A DNA stretch of 64,000 bases, taken from Roseiarcus sp050012775 (GTDB lineage: Bacteria > Pseudomonadota > Alphaproteobacteria > Rhizobiales > Beijerinckiaceae). Within the stretch, counting starts at the first letter, position 1. Each line of letters begins with the position of its first letter. Made by a program: the position numbers and the translations under genes. Location: the NCBI GenBank assembly GCA_050012775.1, contig JBEKGN010000014.1:62001-126000 (forward strand), written 5' to 3'. Below are positions 25,577 through 33,447 of this stretch, one piece after another. A model generated the notes under the pieces. That model ran no database searches. It was not told where the DNA came from and saw nothing but the letters and a program-made list of their open reading frames with translations.

Positions 25577-26974
25577 TCACCTTGCCTTCGGCGTCTTCGT
25601 CGTCACGCCCGCCGCCGCGATCTCCGCCACCAGACTGGCGACCGAGGCGATCGGCGTCGTCGCCAGCCGCGCGCCTTCGTCGTCCTTACGGGACGCGGGC
25701 GCGACGGCTCGGGTAAAGCCGAGCTTGGCGGCTTCCTTCAGGCGCAGAGCGCTGTGGCCGACCGCGCGCACCGCGCCGGAAAGGGCGATCTCGCCGAAAT
25801 AGACGGCGTCGTGCGGCAGGCTGACGCCGACGAGCGAGGAGACCAGCGCCGCCGCCGCCGCCAGATCGGCGGCCGGCTCGGCGATCCTGAGCCCGCCCGC
25901 GACATTGAGATAAACGTCGTGCTGGCCGAGCTTCAAGCCGCCATGGGCCTCCAGCACCGCCAGGATCATCGCCAGGCGGCTCGGCTCCCAGCCGACCACC
26001 GCGCGACGCGGCGTGCCGAGCGTCGAGGGCGCCACGAGCGCCTGGATCTCCACCAGCAGCGGCCGCGCGCCTTCGACGCCGGCGAACACCGCCGCGCCCG
26101 GCGCCGCGCCGTCGCGCCCGGCCAGGAACAGCTGGGAAGGGTTGGCGACTTCGGCGAGGCCGCCGCCCGTCATTTCGAACACGCCGATCTCGTCGGTGGC
26201 GCCGAAGCGGTTCTTCGAGGCGCGCAGCAGGCGGAAGGCGTGCGCGCCTTCCCCCTCGAAGGATAGCACCGCGTCGACCATGTGCTCGACGACGCGCGGA
26301 CCGGCGATCTGTCCGTCCTTGGTGACATGGCCGACGAGGATCAGCGCGGCGCCGCTGGTCTTGGCGAAGCGGATGAGCGCCTGCGCCGAGCCGCGCACCT
26401 GGCTCACCGTGCCGGGCGCCGATTCGATCGAATCGCTCCACATGGTCTGGATCGAATCGATGATGACGAATTTGGGCGCGTCGCCCGAGCCGAGCGTGGC
26501 GACGATGTCCTCGACCAGGGTCTGCGCCGCCAATTGCACCGGCGCGTCGGCGAGGCCGAGGCGCGAGGCGCGAAGGCGCACCTGCTCGGTCGATTCCTCG
26601 CCCGAGACATAGACCACGCGCCCGCCGCGCCGCGCCAGCGCGGCGCAGGCCTGGATCAGCAGCGTCGACTTGCCGATGCCCGGCTCGCCGCCGATCAAGG
26701 TCGCCGAACCCGCCACGAAGCCGCCGCCCGCGACGCGGTCGAGCTCGCCGACGCCGGTGACGATGCGCGGCTGCGGCTCGGAGGCGCCGGAGAGGTTTTC
26801 CAGCGCGAAGGGCCGCCCGGCGCCGCCGCGCCGCGCCGCCGCCGCGCCGATGCCCAGCGCCGCCGCCTCCTCGATAATGGCGTTCCATTCGCCGCAGGAT
26901 TCGCACTTGCCCTGCCAGCGCTGCGTGATCGCGCCGCAATTCTGGCAGACGTACGAGGAGCGCGGCTTGGCCAT
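25577..26974 (-). CDS. radA: DNA repair protein RadA
   Basis: The predicted 465-residue RecA-like ATPase and branch-migration helicase acts in homologous recombination. It has a four-cysteine zinc finger (C10, C13, C24, C27), Walker A GEPGIGKST (96-104), the RadA-specific KNRFG box and a C-terminal Lon-protease-like domain (about 290-465). The zinc finger fixes the start at 26974. It is transcribed toward cvpA and purF, with 96 bases between. Confidence 0.96.
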   Translation of the reverse strand: MAKPRSSYVCQNCGAITQRWQGKCESCGEWNAIIEEAAALGIGAAAARRGGAGRPFALENLSGASEPQPRIVTGVGELDRVAGGGFVAGSATLIGGEPGIGKSTLLIQACAALARRGGRVVYVSGEESTEQVRLRASRLGLADAPVQLAAQTLVEDIVATLGSGDAPKFVIIDSIQTMWSDSIESAPGTVSQVRGSAQALIRFAKTSGAALILVGHVTKDGQIAGPRVVEHMVDAVLSFEGEGAHAFRLLRASKNRFGATDEIGVFEMTGGGLAEVANPSQLFLAGRDGAAPGAAVFAGVEGARPLLVEIQALVAPSTLGTPRRAVVGWEPSRLAMILAVLEAHGGLKLGQHDVYLNVAGGLRIAEPAADLAAAAALVSSLVGVSLPHDAVYFGEIALSGAVRAVGHSALRLKEAAKLGFTRAVAPASRKDDEGARLATTPIASVASLVAEIAAAGVTTKTPKAR

Positions 26975-27084
26975 GGCGCGACAAGTGGCAGGATTCGGGG
27001 CGTCCTGTCGAGCCGCGCGTCGGCGAATGGCGAGAAAAACGCCGGCGACCCCGTCGTATTTCGCCGCGCCGCCGCCGGCCCCGC

Positions 27085-28578
27085 TCAAGCCAGCGATTGA
27101 TAGAGCGCGCCATACCTTCCGGCCGGACGCGCCCAGGCGAAGTCCCGCGACATCGCCCGCCGCCGCATCTCGTTGATGCGGCCTCGCGAGGCGAACGCCG
27201 CCGTGGCGCGCCGCACCGCGCTGGATAGCGCGTCCCGGCTGATCGCATTGAAGAGAAAGCCGGTCACGCCGTCCTCGATCGTGTCGACCAATCCCCCGGT
27301 GCGGTGCGCGATCGGCAACGAGCCGCTCTTTTGCGCATACATTTGACTGAGGCCGCAGGGCTCGAACCGCGACGGCATGAGCAGAAAATCGCTCCCGGCG
27401 AATATCCGCCGCGCCTGCTCGTCGTCGAAACCGATGTGCGCGCCGACCGCGCCGGGGTGTCGTCGCCGCAGGTCCATGATCGCGTCCTCGAAGCGTTTTT
27501 CGCCGCTCCCGGTCGCGACGATCTGCCCGCCGGCCGAAATGATTTCATCGGCGGCCTCGATCGAAAGGTCGACGCCTTTCTGATGGACGAGCCGGGAGAT
27601 GATCGCAAAAAGCGGCCCCTTGCTGAGGGCCAGTCCAAAGGCGTTGCGCACCGCGTCGGCGTTCGCTTCCTTCCACGCGTCGGGGTCGATCGGGGCCTGG
27701 CCGGCGCCGCCCGCCGCGATTCCCCAATCGTCTTCGATTCCATTCAGGATGCCGGTCAGTTTTCCCTCCCGCGCGCGGCCCGCCAGCAGACCATGAAGCC
27801 CGCAGCCGGTTTCGGATCGGGTGATCTCCTGCGCGTAGGTCTCGCTGACCGTGGTGACGTGAGAGGCGTAGTAGATTCCCGCCTTCAGATAGGAAAGCTT
27901 GCCATGGAACTCGATCCCGTTCTGGGCGAACGCACGGTCGGGGATGCCGAGTCGGCCGAGCCTCTCCGGCGGGAACAGCCCATGAAAGGCCAGATTGTGA
28001 ATCGTCATGACCGAGGACGCTCGAATGCCGAGCCATTCGAGATAGCCCGCCGCCAGCGCCGTCGGCCAATCGTTGAGATGCAGCACGTCGGGCGTCCATG
28101 TGGGGTCGCCGAGCCCCCCGGCCATTTGCGCGGCGCCGAGCGAGAGACGCGCGAACCGCAAATCGGAATCGGCCCATTGCGTTCCCTGACAGTCCGCATA
28201 CGGGGTTCCCGGCCGCAGAAAAAGCTCCGGGCACATCAGAACATAGACGACCAGCCCGTCGCGGGCGACCAATCGCGCCAATCCGCAGGGCGGGATGTCC
28301 GCCAGCCCCGGCAATTCCCCGACGCGTTCGAGCGAGGATCGTCCCTCGATGACTTCGCGATAGCCGGGGATGAGGACGCGGGCGTCGGCGAAGCTCTTCA
28401 ACGCTCGGGGCAGGGTCGCCGACACCAGCCCCAATCCGCCGACCTTGACGAAGTCCGACATCTCGGGCGTTGCGAACAGAATCCGTCGATTTGGCGCCGC
28501 GAGCGAATCCGCCTTCGCGGGCGGCCGTTCCTGTTCGAGACGCCTCGCGGAGGCGTTGGCGATCGCCGCGCCGTCCAT
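27085..28578 (-). CDS. glgA: glycogen synthase (ADP-glucose type)
   Basis: The predicted 497-residue GT5 glycosyltransferase adds glucose from ADP-glucose to glycogen. The ADP-glucose loop KVGGLG (45-50), the HNLAFHG segment, and the C-terminal EPCGLSQMYAQKSGSLPI with TGGLVDT are all present. No other glg genes are in the window, so it is a stand-alone copy. It follows the BON-domain gene by 98 bases in the same direction and may be controlled by the FixK-type site upstream of that gene, which would link glycogen storage to low oxygen. Confidence 0.94.
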   Translation of the reverse strand: MDGAAIANASARRLEQERPPAKADSLAAPNRRILFATPEMSDFVKVGGLGLVSATLPRALKSFADARVLIPGYREVIEGRSSLERVGELPGLADIPPCGLARLVARDGLVVYVLMCPELFLRPGTPYADCQGTQWADSDLRFARLSLGAAQMAGGLGDPTWTPDVLHLNDWPTALAAGYLEWLGIRASSVMTIHNLAFHGLFPPERLGRLGIPDRAFAQNGIEFHGKLSYLKAGIYYASHVTTVSETYAQEITRSETGCGLHGLLAGRAREGKLTGILNGIEDDWGIAAGGAGQAPIDPDAWKEANADAVRNAFGLALSKGPLFAIISRLVHQKGVDLSIEAADEIISAGGQIVATGSGEKRFEDAIMDLRRRHPGAVGAHIGFDDEQARRIFAGSDFLLMPSRFEPCGLSQMYAQKSGSLPIAHRTGGLVDTIEDGVTGFLFNAISRDALSSAVRRATAAFASRGRINEMRRRAMSRDFAWARPAGRYGALYQSLA

Positions 28579-28676
28579 TGGCTACGCCTTCCCTTCCGGT
28601 TCGACGCCAACGAACCGCCCCGGCGAATATTTCCGCGGGGGACGAGGGAAGAGGGTGCGGCGCGCGCGCGCCGCGC

Positions 28677-29231
28677 TCACGAGAGCGGCGCCTGCCTTCC
28701 GCCGGTCATTTTGCGATCGTCGGCGATCGCCCCCATCGAGTCGGCCAGAAAGATCGCGTCGCCGCGACGGGTCGGGTCGATCTTCGGGGCGCCGCTCTGG
28801 CCGACCTTGATCTCGTTGGTCACGCCGACGACGCCGCGGATCTTGAGCACATCCGCCTCGGCGGAACTCTTTTGATAAGGTCGGTCGACCTCGCCGGTCA
28901 GCGTGACCCAGCCCTTCTCGCATTTGACGCACACCCGATCGGGCGGCACGGCCAGGTCCCAGTACAGGGCGTTGAGAACGCTCGCGGCGATATCGTCGAA
29001 CCCTGGCCGGGGTTTCGCGGGAGCGCAAACTTCGAGTTCGTCGTCGACTTCCTTTACGCCCGGCAGGCATTGAGCTTTGTGCCGGACCGCCGACTTCTGG
29101 GCGAGGCTGTCGACTTCGCCGGTCAGGGTCACCACGCCGTCACGCGCCGTGACGACGACCCGGTCGGCATTGATCAAAGGCTCCAAGTAGAGCGCGCTGA
29201 GCACAGCTTGCTCCAAGGTTCGGTCCATCAT
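28677..29231 (-). CDS. tandem BON-domain protein
   Basis: The predicted 184-residue protein has two BON domains (about residues 3-68 and 78-143) with the repeated core VTLTGEVD...QK and a terminal GV..V..E/I..V strand. BON domains bind phospholipid or other surfaces and are found in osmotic- and general-stress proteins. There is no signal peptide, so this one is likely cytoplasmic. The AAAGGAGGAGG ahead of the start at 29231 is a strong ribosome binding site. A FixK-type box with a matching -10 lies about 250 bases upstream, so low-oxygen control is likely. Confidence 0.87.
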   Translation of the reverse strand: MMDRTLEQAVLSALYLEPLINADRVVVTARDGVVTLTGEVDSLAQKSAVRHKAQCLPGVKEVDDELEVCAPAKPRPGFDDIAASVLNALYWDLAVPPDRVCVKCEKGWVTLTGEVDRPYQKSSAEADVLKIRGVVGVTNEIKVGQSGAPKIDPTRRGDAIFLADSMGAIADDRKMTGGRQAPLS

Positions 29232-29615
29232 GGCCTCCTCCTTTGTTCACCACGCGCGCCATCGCTCGCCGCAGGACACGGTCGCCGGCGCAACGCCGAT
29301 CGCTGGAGAAGCCTGACTGTCGAATCGGGCCGCCCGACTCGCTATGACGCTGCTGAACCCGTCCCCGTCCCTCTCGCTCTCGGATGGGCCGCGGATATCC
29401 CCGTTCCTCCTATGGTCGTCGTTCTGTCCTTCTGCGGGCAGATTAAAAAAACATTTTACGCTAAACCCCTTTTTCGACGTTGACGCGCATCAAGATCAGA
29501 CATTTTAAAAATAGCAAATTCGCTGCGCAAAAAATTGTCAAAAATATATTTGTAGATAAAACTAGCACGCGATTGTGGCGGCAAGTTTACGCAAATGCGA
29601 CAGCCGCCGCGCGCT
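29232..29615 (-). other. AT-rich promoter region upstream of the BON-domain gene
   Basis: These 380 bases hold no gene. Positions 29440-29575 are clearly AT-rich in a GC-rich chromosome and contain the FNR/FixK box and -10 element described separately. The predicted transcript would have an untranslated leader of about 215 bases before the BON gene. Confidence 0.55.
29453..29493 (-). promoter_or_regulatory. FixK/FNR-type promoter of the BON-glgA pair
   Basis: TTGACGCGCATCAA at 29480-29493 matches the FNR/FixK consensus TTGAT-N4-ATCAA with one mismatch. On the minus strand a -10 hexamer TAAAAT occupies 29458-29453. A start near 29446 would put the box centre about 41 bases upstream, exactly the class II activator position. 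No -35 is needed at such sites. This is inference from spacing and sequence. Confidence 0.65.
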
Positions 29616-30830
29616 TCAAGTTCGCCCGCGCGCCCCTTGCGGCGCGAACGCGCAAGCCGCGAAGCCGAGCGCGCCGACGCCCATGACGAGCGGCGTCGCC
29701 ATGCCGCCGCCGTATCGGGCGGCCAGCAACGAAAGCGCGATCCCGCCGATCTGCTGCGCCAGGCCGAGCCAAGCCGAAGCTTGCCCCGCCATGTCGGCAA
29801 ACGGCCGCATCGCGATGGCGATCGCCATCGGCTGGGCGACGCCCCAACCGACGTAGAACGGCAGCACGCAGACGAGGATGATCGCCCAATGGCGATATCC
29901 TTCCTCCAGCGCGAGCGTCGGCGCCGCGGCGCCGAGCAGCAGCAGCAGGCTCGCCGCGCGCAGGATCGCGATTGGCGAGAAGCTGCGCGCGAGCCGCATG
30001 CCGGCCAGCGATCCCGCGAGAAGGCCGGCCGAGCCGAGGACATAGATCGCCGACGCCTCCAATTTGCTCATGCCGAGCGCGCCGATCAGCAGGAACGCCG
30101 AGGTGCTGAGCCAGGTGAGCAGAATGCCGTAGCCGCAGGCGAGCGCCGCCGCGCCGGTCAGGAAGCCGCGATGGCGCAGCAGCCTGGCGAGCGCGCGGCG
30201 GATCGGGATCCTGGCGCCATGGCGGATTTCGCGAGGACGCGTCTCGGGCAGGCGCCGCCACAGCGTCAGCGCGAGCAGGGCGCCATAGACCGCCAGCAGA
30301 CCGATCGCGGCGCGCCAACCGCCGCGCGAAGCGGCGAACGTGCCGATCAGCGGCGCCGTCAACGGCGCGATGGAGCCATAGGCGACCATCTTGGCGAGCG
30401 CGCTCCCGGCGTGATCGGGCGCAACGGCGTCGCGGATCAGCGTGCGCGACAGGATCGGCCCGCTCGCCGCCGCCGCTCCCTGCAAGAAGCGCGCGGCGAC
30501 GAGGACGTCGAGGCTCGGCGCCGTCGCCGCCAGGATCGAGGCCGCGCAGTAGAGGCCAATGCCGACGATCGCGGTCGGCCGACGCCCGAAGCGGTCGGCG
30601 AGTTCGCCGATGACGAGATGCGTGAGCCCGAAACCGAGCGTGAACGCGAGCATCGTGCGCTGCGCCCCGGCGACGGCGACGCCGAATTCGCGTGCGAGAT
30701 CGACCATCGCGGTGAGATAGACGTCGGTCGAGAGCGGCAGCACCGCGAAAAGCGCCGCGGCCATGGGAATGATCGCGGCGGTCGCGGCGGGAATCTCGCG
30801 CCGGCTGGCAGGGGGCGGGGGGAGGGACAT
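29616..30830 (-). CDS. MFS multidrug exporter, Bcr/CflA type
   Basis: The predicted 404-residue major facilitator protein has twelve hydrophobic segments. Motif A is present as LADRFGRRPT in the loop between helices 2 and 3, and motif C-like glycines are in helix 5. The early sequence LPLSTDVYLTAM is typical of the Bcr/CflA drug:proton antiporter group. The likely role is efflux of small toxic compounds, with proton gradient as driver. Start at 30830 follows GGGAGGG-type purines at good distance. It is divergent from the binding-protein gene at 30990. Confidence 0.87.
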   Translation of the reverse strand: MSLPPPPASRREIPAATAAIIPMAAALFAVLPLSTDVYLTAMVDLAREFGVAVAGAQRTMLAFTLGFGLTHLVIGELADRFGRRPTAIVGIGLYCAASILAATAPSLDVLVAARFLQGAAAASGPILSRTLIRDAVAPDHAGSALAKMVAYGSIAPLTAPLIGTFAASRGGWRAAIGLLAVYGALLALTLWRRLPETRPREIRHGARIPIRRALARLLRHRGFLTGAAALACGYGILLTWLSTSAFLLIGALGMSKLEASAIYVLGSAGLLAGSLAGMRLARSFSPIAILRAASLLLLLGAAAPTLALEEGYRHWAIILVCVLPFYVGWGVAQPMAIAIAMRPFADMAGQASAWLGLAQQIGGIALSLLAARYGGGMATPLVMGVGALGFAACAFAPQGARGRT

Positions 30831-30989
30831 CGCGGGGCTAAAGCAGGTTTGATCGCGCAAGGCAACGCGGGGAACTTGTGGATTTGATCCGCGAAAGCGC
30901 CGCGGCCGAGCGAGGCCGCGCGTCGGTTGCCAAGGCGGCCGAGTTGGGCGAACCTGCCGGCCGAGTCCTCATCCCCTAGGGAGCCGAGC

Positions 30990-32192
30990 ATGGCCCTTCG
31001 CGCGTTTTGTCTCGTGAGCCTGGTGTGGCTGTTCGGTCTCGCCCAACCGGCGCGAGCGGACGACGGCGCCTTCGTCATCGGCATCATGAACGATCAGTCC
31101 GGGCCCTACGCCGATCTGGCGGGGCCGAGTTCGGTCGAGGCGGTTCGCCTGGCGATCGAGGATTTCGGCGCGACCGTCCTGGGCAAGAAGATCGAGCTTC
31201 TCGTCGCCGACCATCAGAACAAGGTCGACATCGGCATGTCGATCGCGCGCCAGTGGTACGACGAGCGCGGCGTCGAGGCGATTTTCGACATCACCAACTC
31301 GGGCGTCGCGCTGGCGATTCAGGAACTGGCGAAATCGCGCCACAGGCTGGTGATCTTCGATTCCGCGTCGTCGTCCGATTTGACCGCCAAGGCCTGCTCG
31401 CCCAACGGCATGCAGTGGAACGCCGACAATTGGTCGAACGGCGTTGCGCTGATGCGCCTGTTGATCAAGCAGAAGCTCGACAGCTTCTTCTTCATCACCG
31501 CCGATTACGCGTTCGGCGCCTCGCTGGAGGCGGACGCGCGCGACGCCATCGCCAAGGCGGGCGGGACGACGCTCGGCGGCGTCAGGGCGCCGCTCAACAC
31601 CGCCGATTTCAGCTCCTATCTGTTGTCGGCGCAGGCCTCTGGCGCCAAGGTCGTCGTGCTCGCCAACACCGGCGCGGATCTTTCCACCTCGCTCAAGCAG
31701 GCCAATGAATTCGGCGTCGCGCCGGCGCAATACATCGCGACGCCGATCACCTACCTCAGCGACGTCAATGCGCTCGGTCTCGCCATCGCGCATGACCTCG
31801 TGTTCATGCAATCCTGGTACTGGGATCTCGACGACGCGAAGCGCGCCTGGGCGAAGCGTTTCTATGCCCGCACCAAGCGGATGCCCAACGACAATCAGGC
31901 GGTTCTCTATTCCTCCGTGCGCCATTATCTCGAAGCGGTCGCCCGCGCCGGAACGGACGACGCGCTTGTCGTCGCCAAGGCGATGCGCGACGCGCCGATC
32001 CACGACGTCTTCACCGACAACGGCCATATCCGCGAGGACGGACGCGTCGTCTACGACCGCTACCTCATGAAGGTGAAGACCGAAGCGGAGTCGAAATATC
32101 CCTGGGACTATCTGACGGTCCTCGCCAAAATTCCCGCCGAAGAGGCGTTCCGCCCGCCCGGCGCCGGCGGTTGCACGCTGGGCGTGCGCTAG
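30990..32192 (+). CDS. branched-chain amino acid-type ABC substrate-binding protein
   Basis: The predicted 400-residue periplasmic binding protein of the Leu/Ile/Val (type I, Peripla_BP_6) group has a Sec signal peptide ending at ARA-DD (about residue 24). The N-terminal strand VIGIMNDQSGPYADLAG and a cysteine-containing C-terminus (CTLGVR) are typical. No permease or ATPase genes are adjacent, so it either serves a transporter encoded elsewhere or acts as a sensor for solutes such as urea, amides or aromatic acids. The ligand cannot be inferred. Confidence 0.87.
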   Translation: MALRAFCLVSLVWLFGLAQPARADDGAFVIGIMNDQSGPYADLAGPSSVEAVRLAIEDFGATVLGKKIELLVADHQNKVDIGMSIARQWYDERGVEAIFDITNSGVALAIQELAKSRHRLVIFDSASSSDLTAKACSPNGMQWNADNWSNGVALMRLLIKQKLDSFFFITADYAFGASLEADARDAIAKAGGTTLGGVRAPLNTADFSSYLLSAQASGAKVVVLANTGADLSTSLKQANEFGVAPAQYIATPITYLSDVNALGLAIAHDLVFMQSWYWDLDDAKRAWAKRFYARTKRMPNDNQAVLYSSVRHYLEAVARAGTDDALVVAKAMRDAPIHDVFTDNGHIREDGRVVYDRYLMKVKTEAESKYPWDYLTVLAKIPAEEAFRPPGAGGCTLGVR

Positions 32193-32225
32193 AGAGAGGC
32201 GCGAAGTTGCATAAAATGCCGCTCG

Positions 32226-32254
32226 CGGGCCGGGCGACGACGCTCGCCGGCCCG
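32226..32254 (+). terminator. GC hairpin after the binding-protein gene
   Basis: A near-perfect stem of 11 base pairs (CGGGCCGG..CGA against TCGCCGGCCCG, one bulged G) lies 34 bases past the stop. It lacks a T run, so it may only act as a weak or Rho-assisted terminator or as an RNA 3'-end stabiliser. Confidence 0.4.
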
Positions 32255-32473
32255 GTCGATCGCAAGCTGAGCGACGGTCGAAACCGGCGCGCGCGGCGTT
32301 GTGTTTCGAGTCCCGCAATCGCGTTGCCTTGCGAACGGGCGTTATAGCCGTCGCGACCGTCCCGGCGTACCGGTTTTATTGTGTTTTCCTGCCGGCGCGT
32401 GGTTCATGCGCCATTCATCTTGTCTAGGTCCTAATTGAACTGTGCGGCAACGAATATTGGAGGGAAGTACATC

Positions 32474-32731
32474 ATGATTAGGACACTCGTCTTGAGCGGA
32501 GCGTTGGCGTTTGGTCTGGCCTCGACCGCCAGCGCGGCAATCATGCCGGCGCCGGTCGTCAGCGGCGACGCGGGAATCGTGAAAGTCGCGGAAGCCTGCG
32601 GCGCCAACCGGTGGCGCGATGCGTATGGGCATTGCCATTGGTTCCACAACCAGTACGGAACTATGCGCGGCACTCACGAAGCCTGCCCGACCTGGGCTCA
32701 TTGGTACGCTGGGCGCTGCGTCCACAATTGA
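32474..32731 (+). CDS. small secreted cysteine/histidine-rich protein (GCG_CRPN-like)
   Basis: The predicted 85-residue protein has a signal peptide (MIRTLVLSGALAFGLASTAS, cleaved near AA) and a mature part with ACGANRWRDAYGHCHW and a CPTWAHWYAGRCVHN end. The GCG plus YGHCHW pattern resembles the short exported proteins annotated in Hyphomicrobiales as GCG_CRPN domain proteins, of unknown role. Four cysteines suggest two disulfides. AGGGAAG precedes the ATG at a reasonable distance. A decayed tandem copy follows directly. Confidence 0.72.
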   Translation: MIRTLVLSGALAFGLASTASAAIMPAPVVSGDAGIVKVAEACGANRWRDAYGHCHWFHNQYGTMRGTHEACPTWAHWYAGRCVHN

Positions 32732-32835
32732 CACTTTGGCATCAACGTCGCGCGCCGCCACGGAGCCAAACTCCTTGGCCCGCGCGCTCCGCAATGCGCG
32801 GCTCCGCGGCTGAAGCGATTCCGTGAATTCCGCGG

Positions 32836-33098
32836 ATTGAGGCATTTGTCTTGAGCGCCGCTTTGGCTTTTGGTCTTGCCTCGGCGGCCAACGCCGCGAC
32901 GTCGCCGGCGCCGGTCGCCGGCGGCGATGCGGAAATCGTGAAGGTCGCGGAAGGCTGCGGCGCCGACCATTGGCGCGACGCGAGCGGTCATCGTCACTGT
33001 TCCACTCCGGCGGCGGCGGCCTCCGCGGCGCCCATTTCGCCTGCCCGCCCGGCATGCACGTAGGCCCGGAAGGGCATAGGCGCTGGCCCAATCATTAA
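32836..33098 (+). pseudogene. decayed tandem copy of the small secreted GCG protein gene
   Basis: The same signal peptide and core reappear (VLSAALAFGLASAANAA, then VKVAEGCGADHWRDASGH), but the ATG of the functional copy is replaced by CGG before the conserved ATT codon. The frame then shifts in a GC-rich stretch near 33010-33025. In the shifted frame the end reads CPPGMHVGPEGHRRWPNH and stops at 33098, which matches the expected C-terminus of the family. Start loss plus frameshift mark it as a pseudogene, unless a TTG at 32851 is used to make a shortened product stopping at 33063. Confidence 0.7.
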
Positions 33099-33118
33099 GG
33101 ATTCGAGGCTCGAAGAAA

Positions 33119-33142
33119 GGCCGCCGGGCGCCCCCGGCGGCC
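33119..33142 (+). terminator. strong GC hairpin before the riboswitch
   Basis: A perfect 10-bp stem GGCCGCCGGG / CCCGGCGGCC with a four-base loop lies 21 bases after the end of the decayed gene. No T run follows. It probably separates that transcript from the cobalamin operon as a Rho-assisted or partial terminator. Confidence 0.45.
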
Positions 33143-33209
33143 CGATCGCATGAGATTCTCGTCCGCTGCGGCGGTTGCGCGGGTTAACAAAACGTCATAC
33201 TCGTATCTC

Positions 33210-33405
33210 GTCATTGGCGATCCGGCGCGAGCCGGGTCAAACGGGAACGCGGTGCGGTTCGAGCCTTACGGGCTCGGGCCAATGCCGCGGCTGCCCCCGC
33301 AACTGTAAGCGGCGAGCCGCTCTCCATTTGATCCACTGGGACCCCTGGGGTTCTGGGAAGGAGGGGAGGGGCGAGAACCCGCGAGCCAGGAGACCGGCCT
33401 TTGAT
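33210..33405 (+). ncRNA. cobalamin (B12) riboswitch
   Basis: The leader upstream of btuB carries the conserved cobalamin aptamer pieces in order: the GGTGCGG entry near 33250, the core TGCCCCCGCAACTGTAAGCGG region near 33290-33312 (quoted in part), the CCACTGGG and CTGGGAAGG segments, and the B12 box GCGAGCCAGGAGACCGGCC at 33381-33399. Adenosylcobalamin binding would repress the operon downstream, most likely by blocking the ribosome site GGAGGAA before the btuB ATG. The outer borders are approximate, set by where pairing should close. Confidence 0.95.
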
Positions 33406-33447
33406 CGTGCAACCCCAAACGCCGTCGGTGGGACGGCCGGAGGAATC

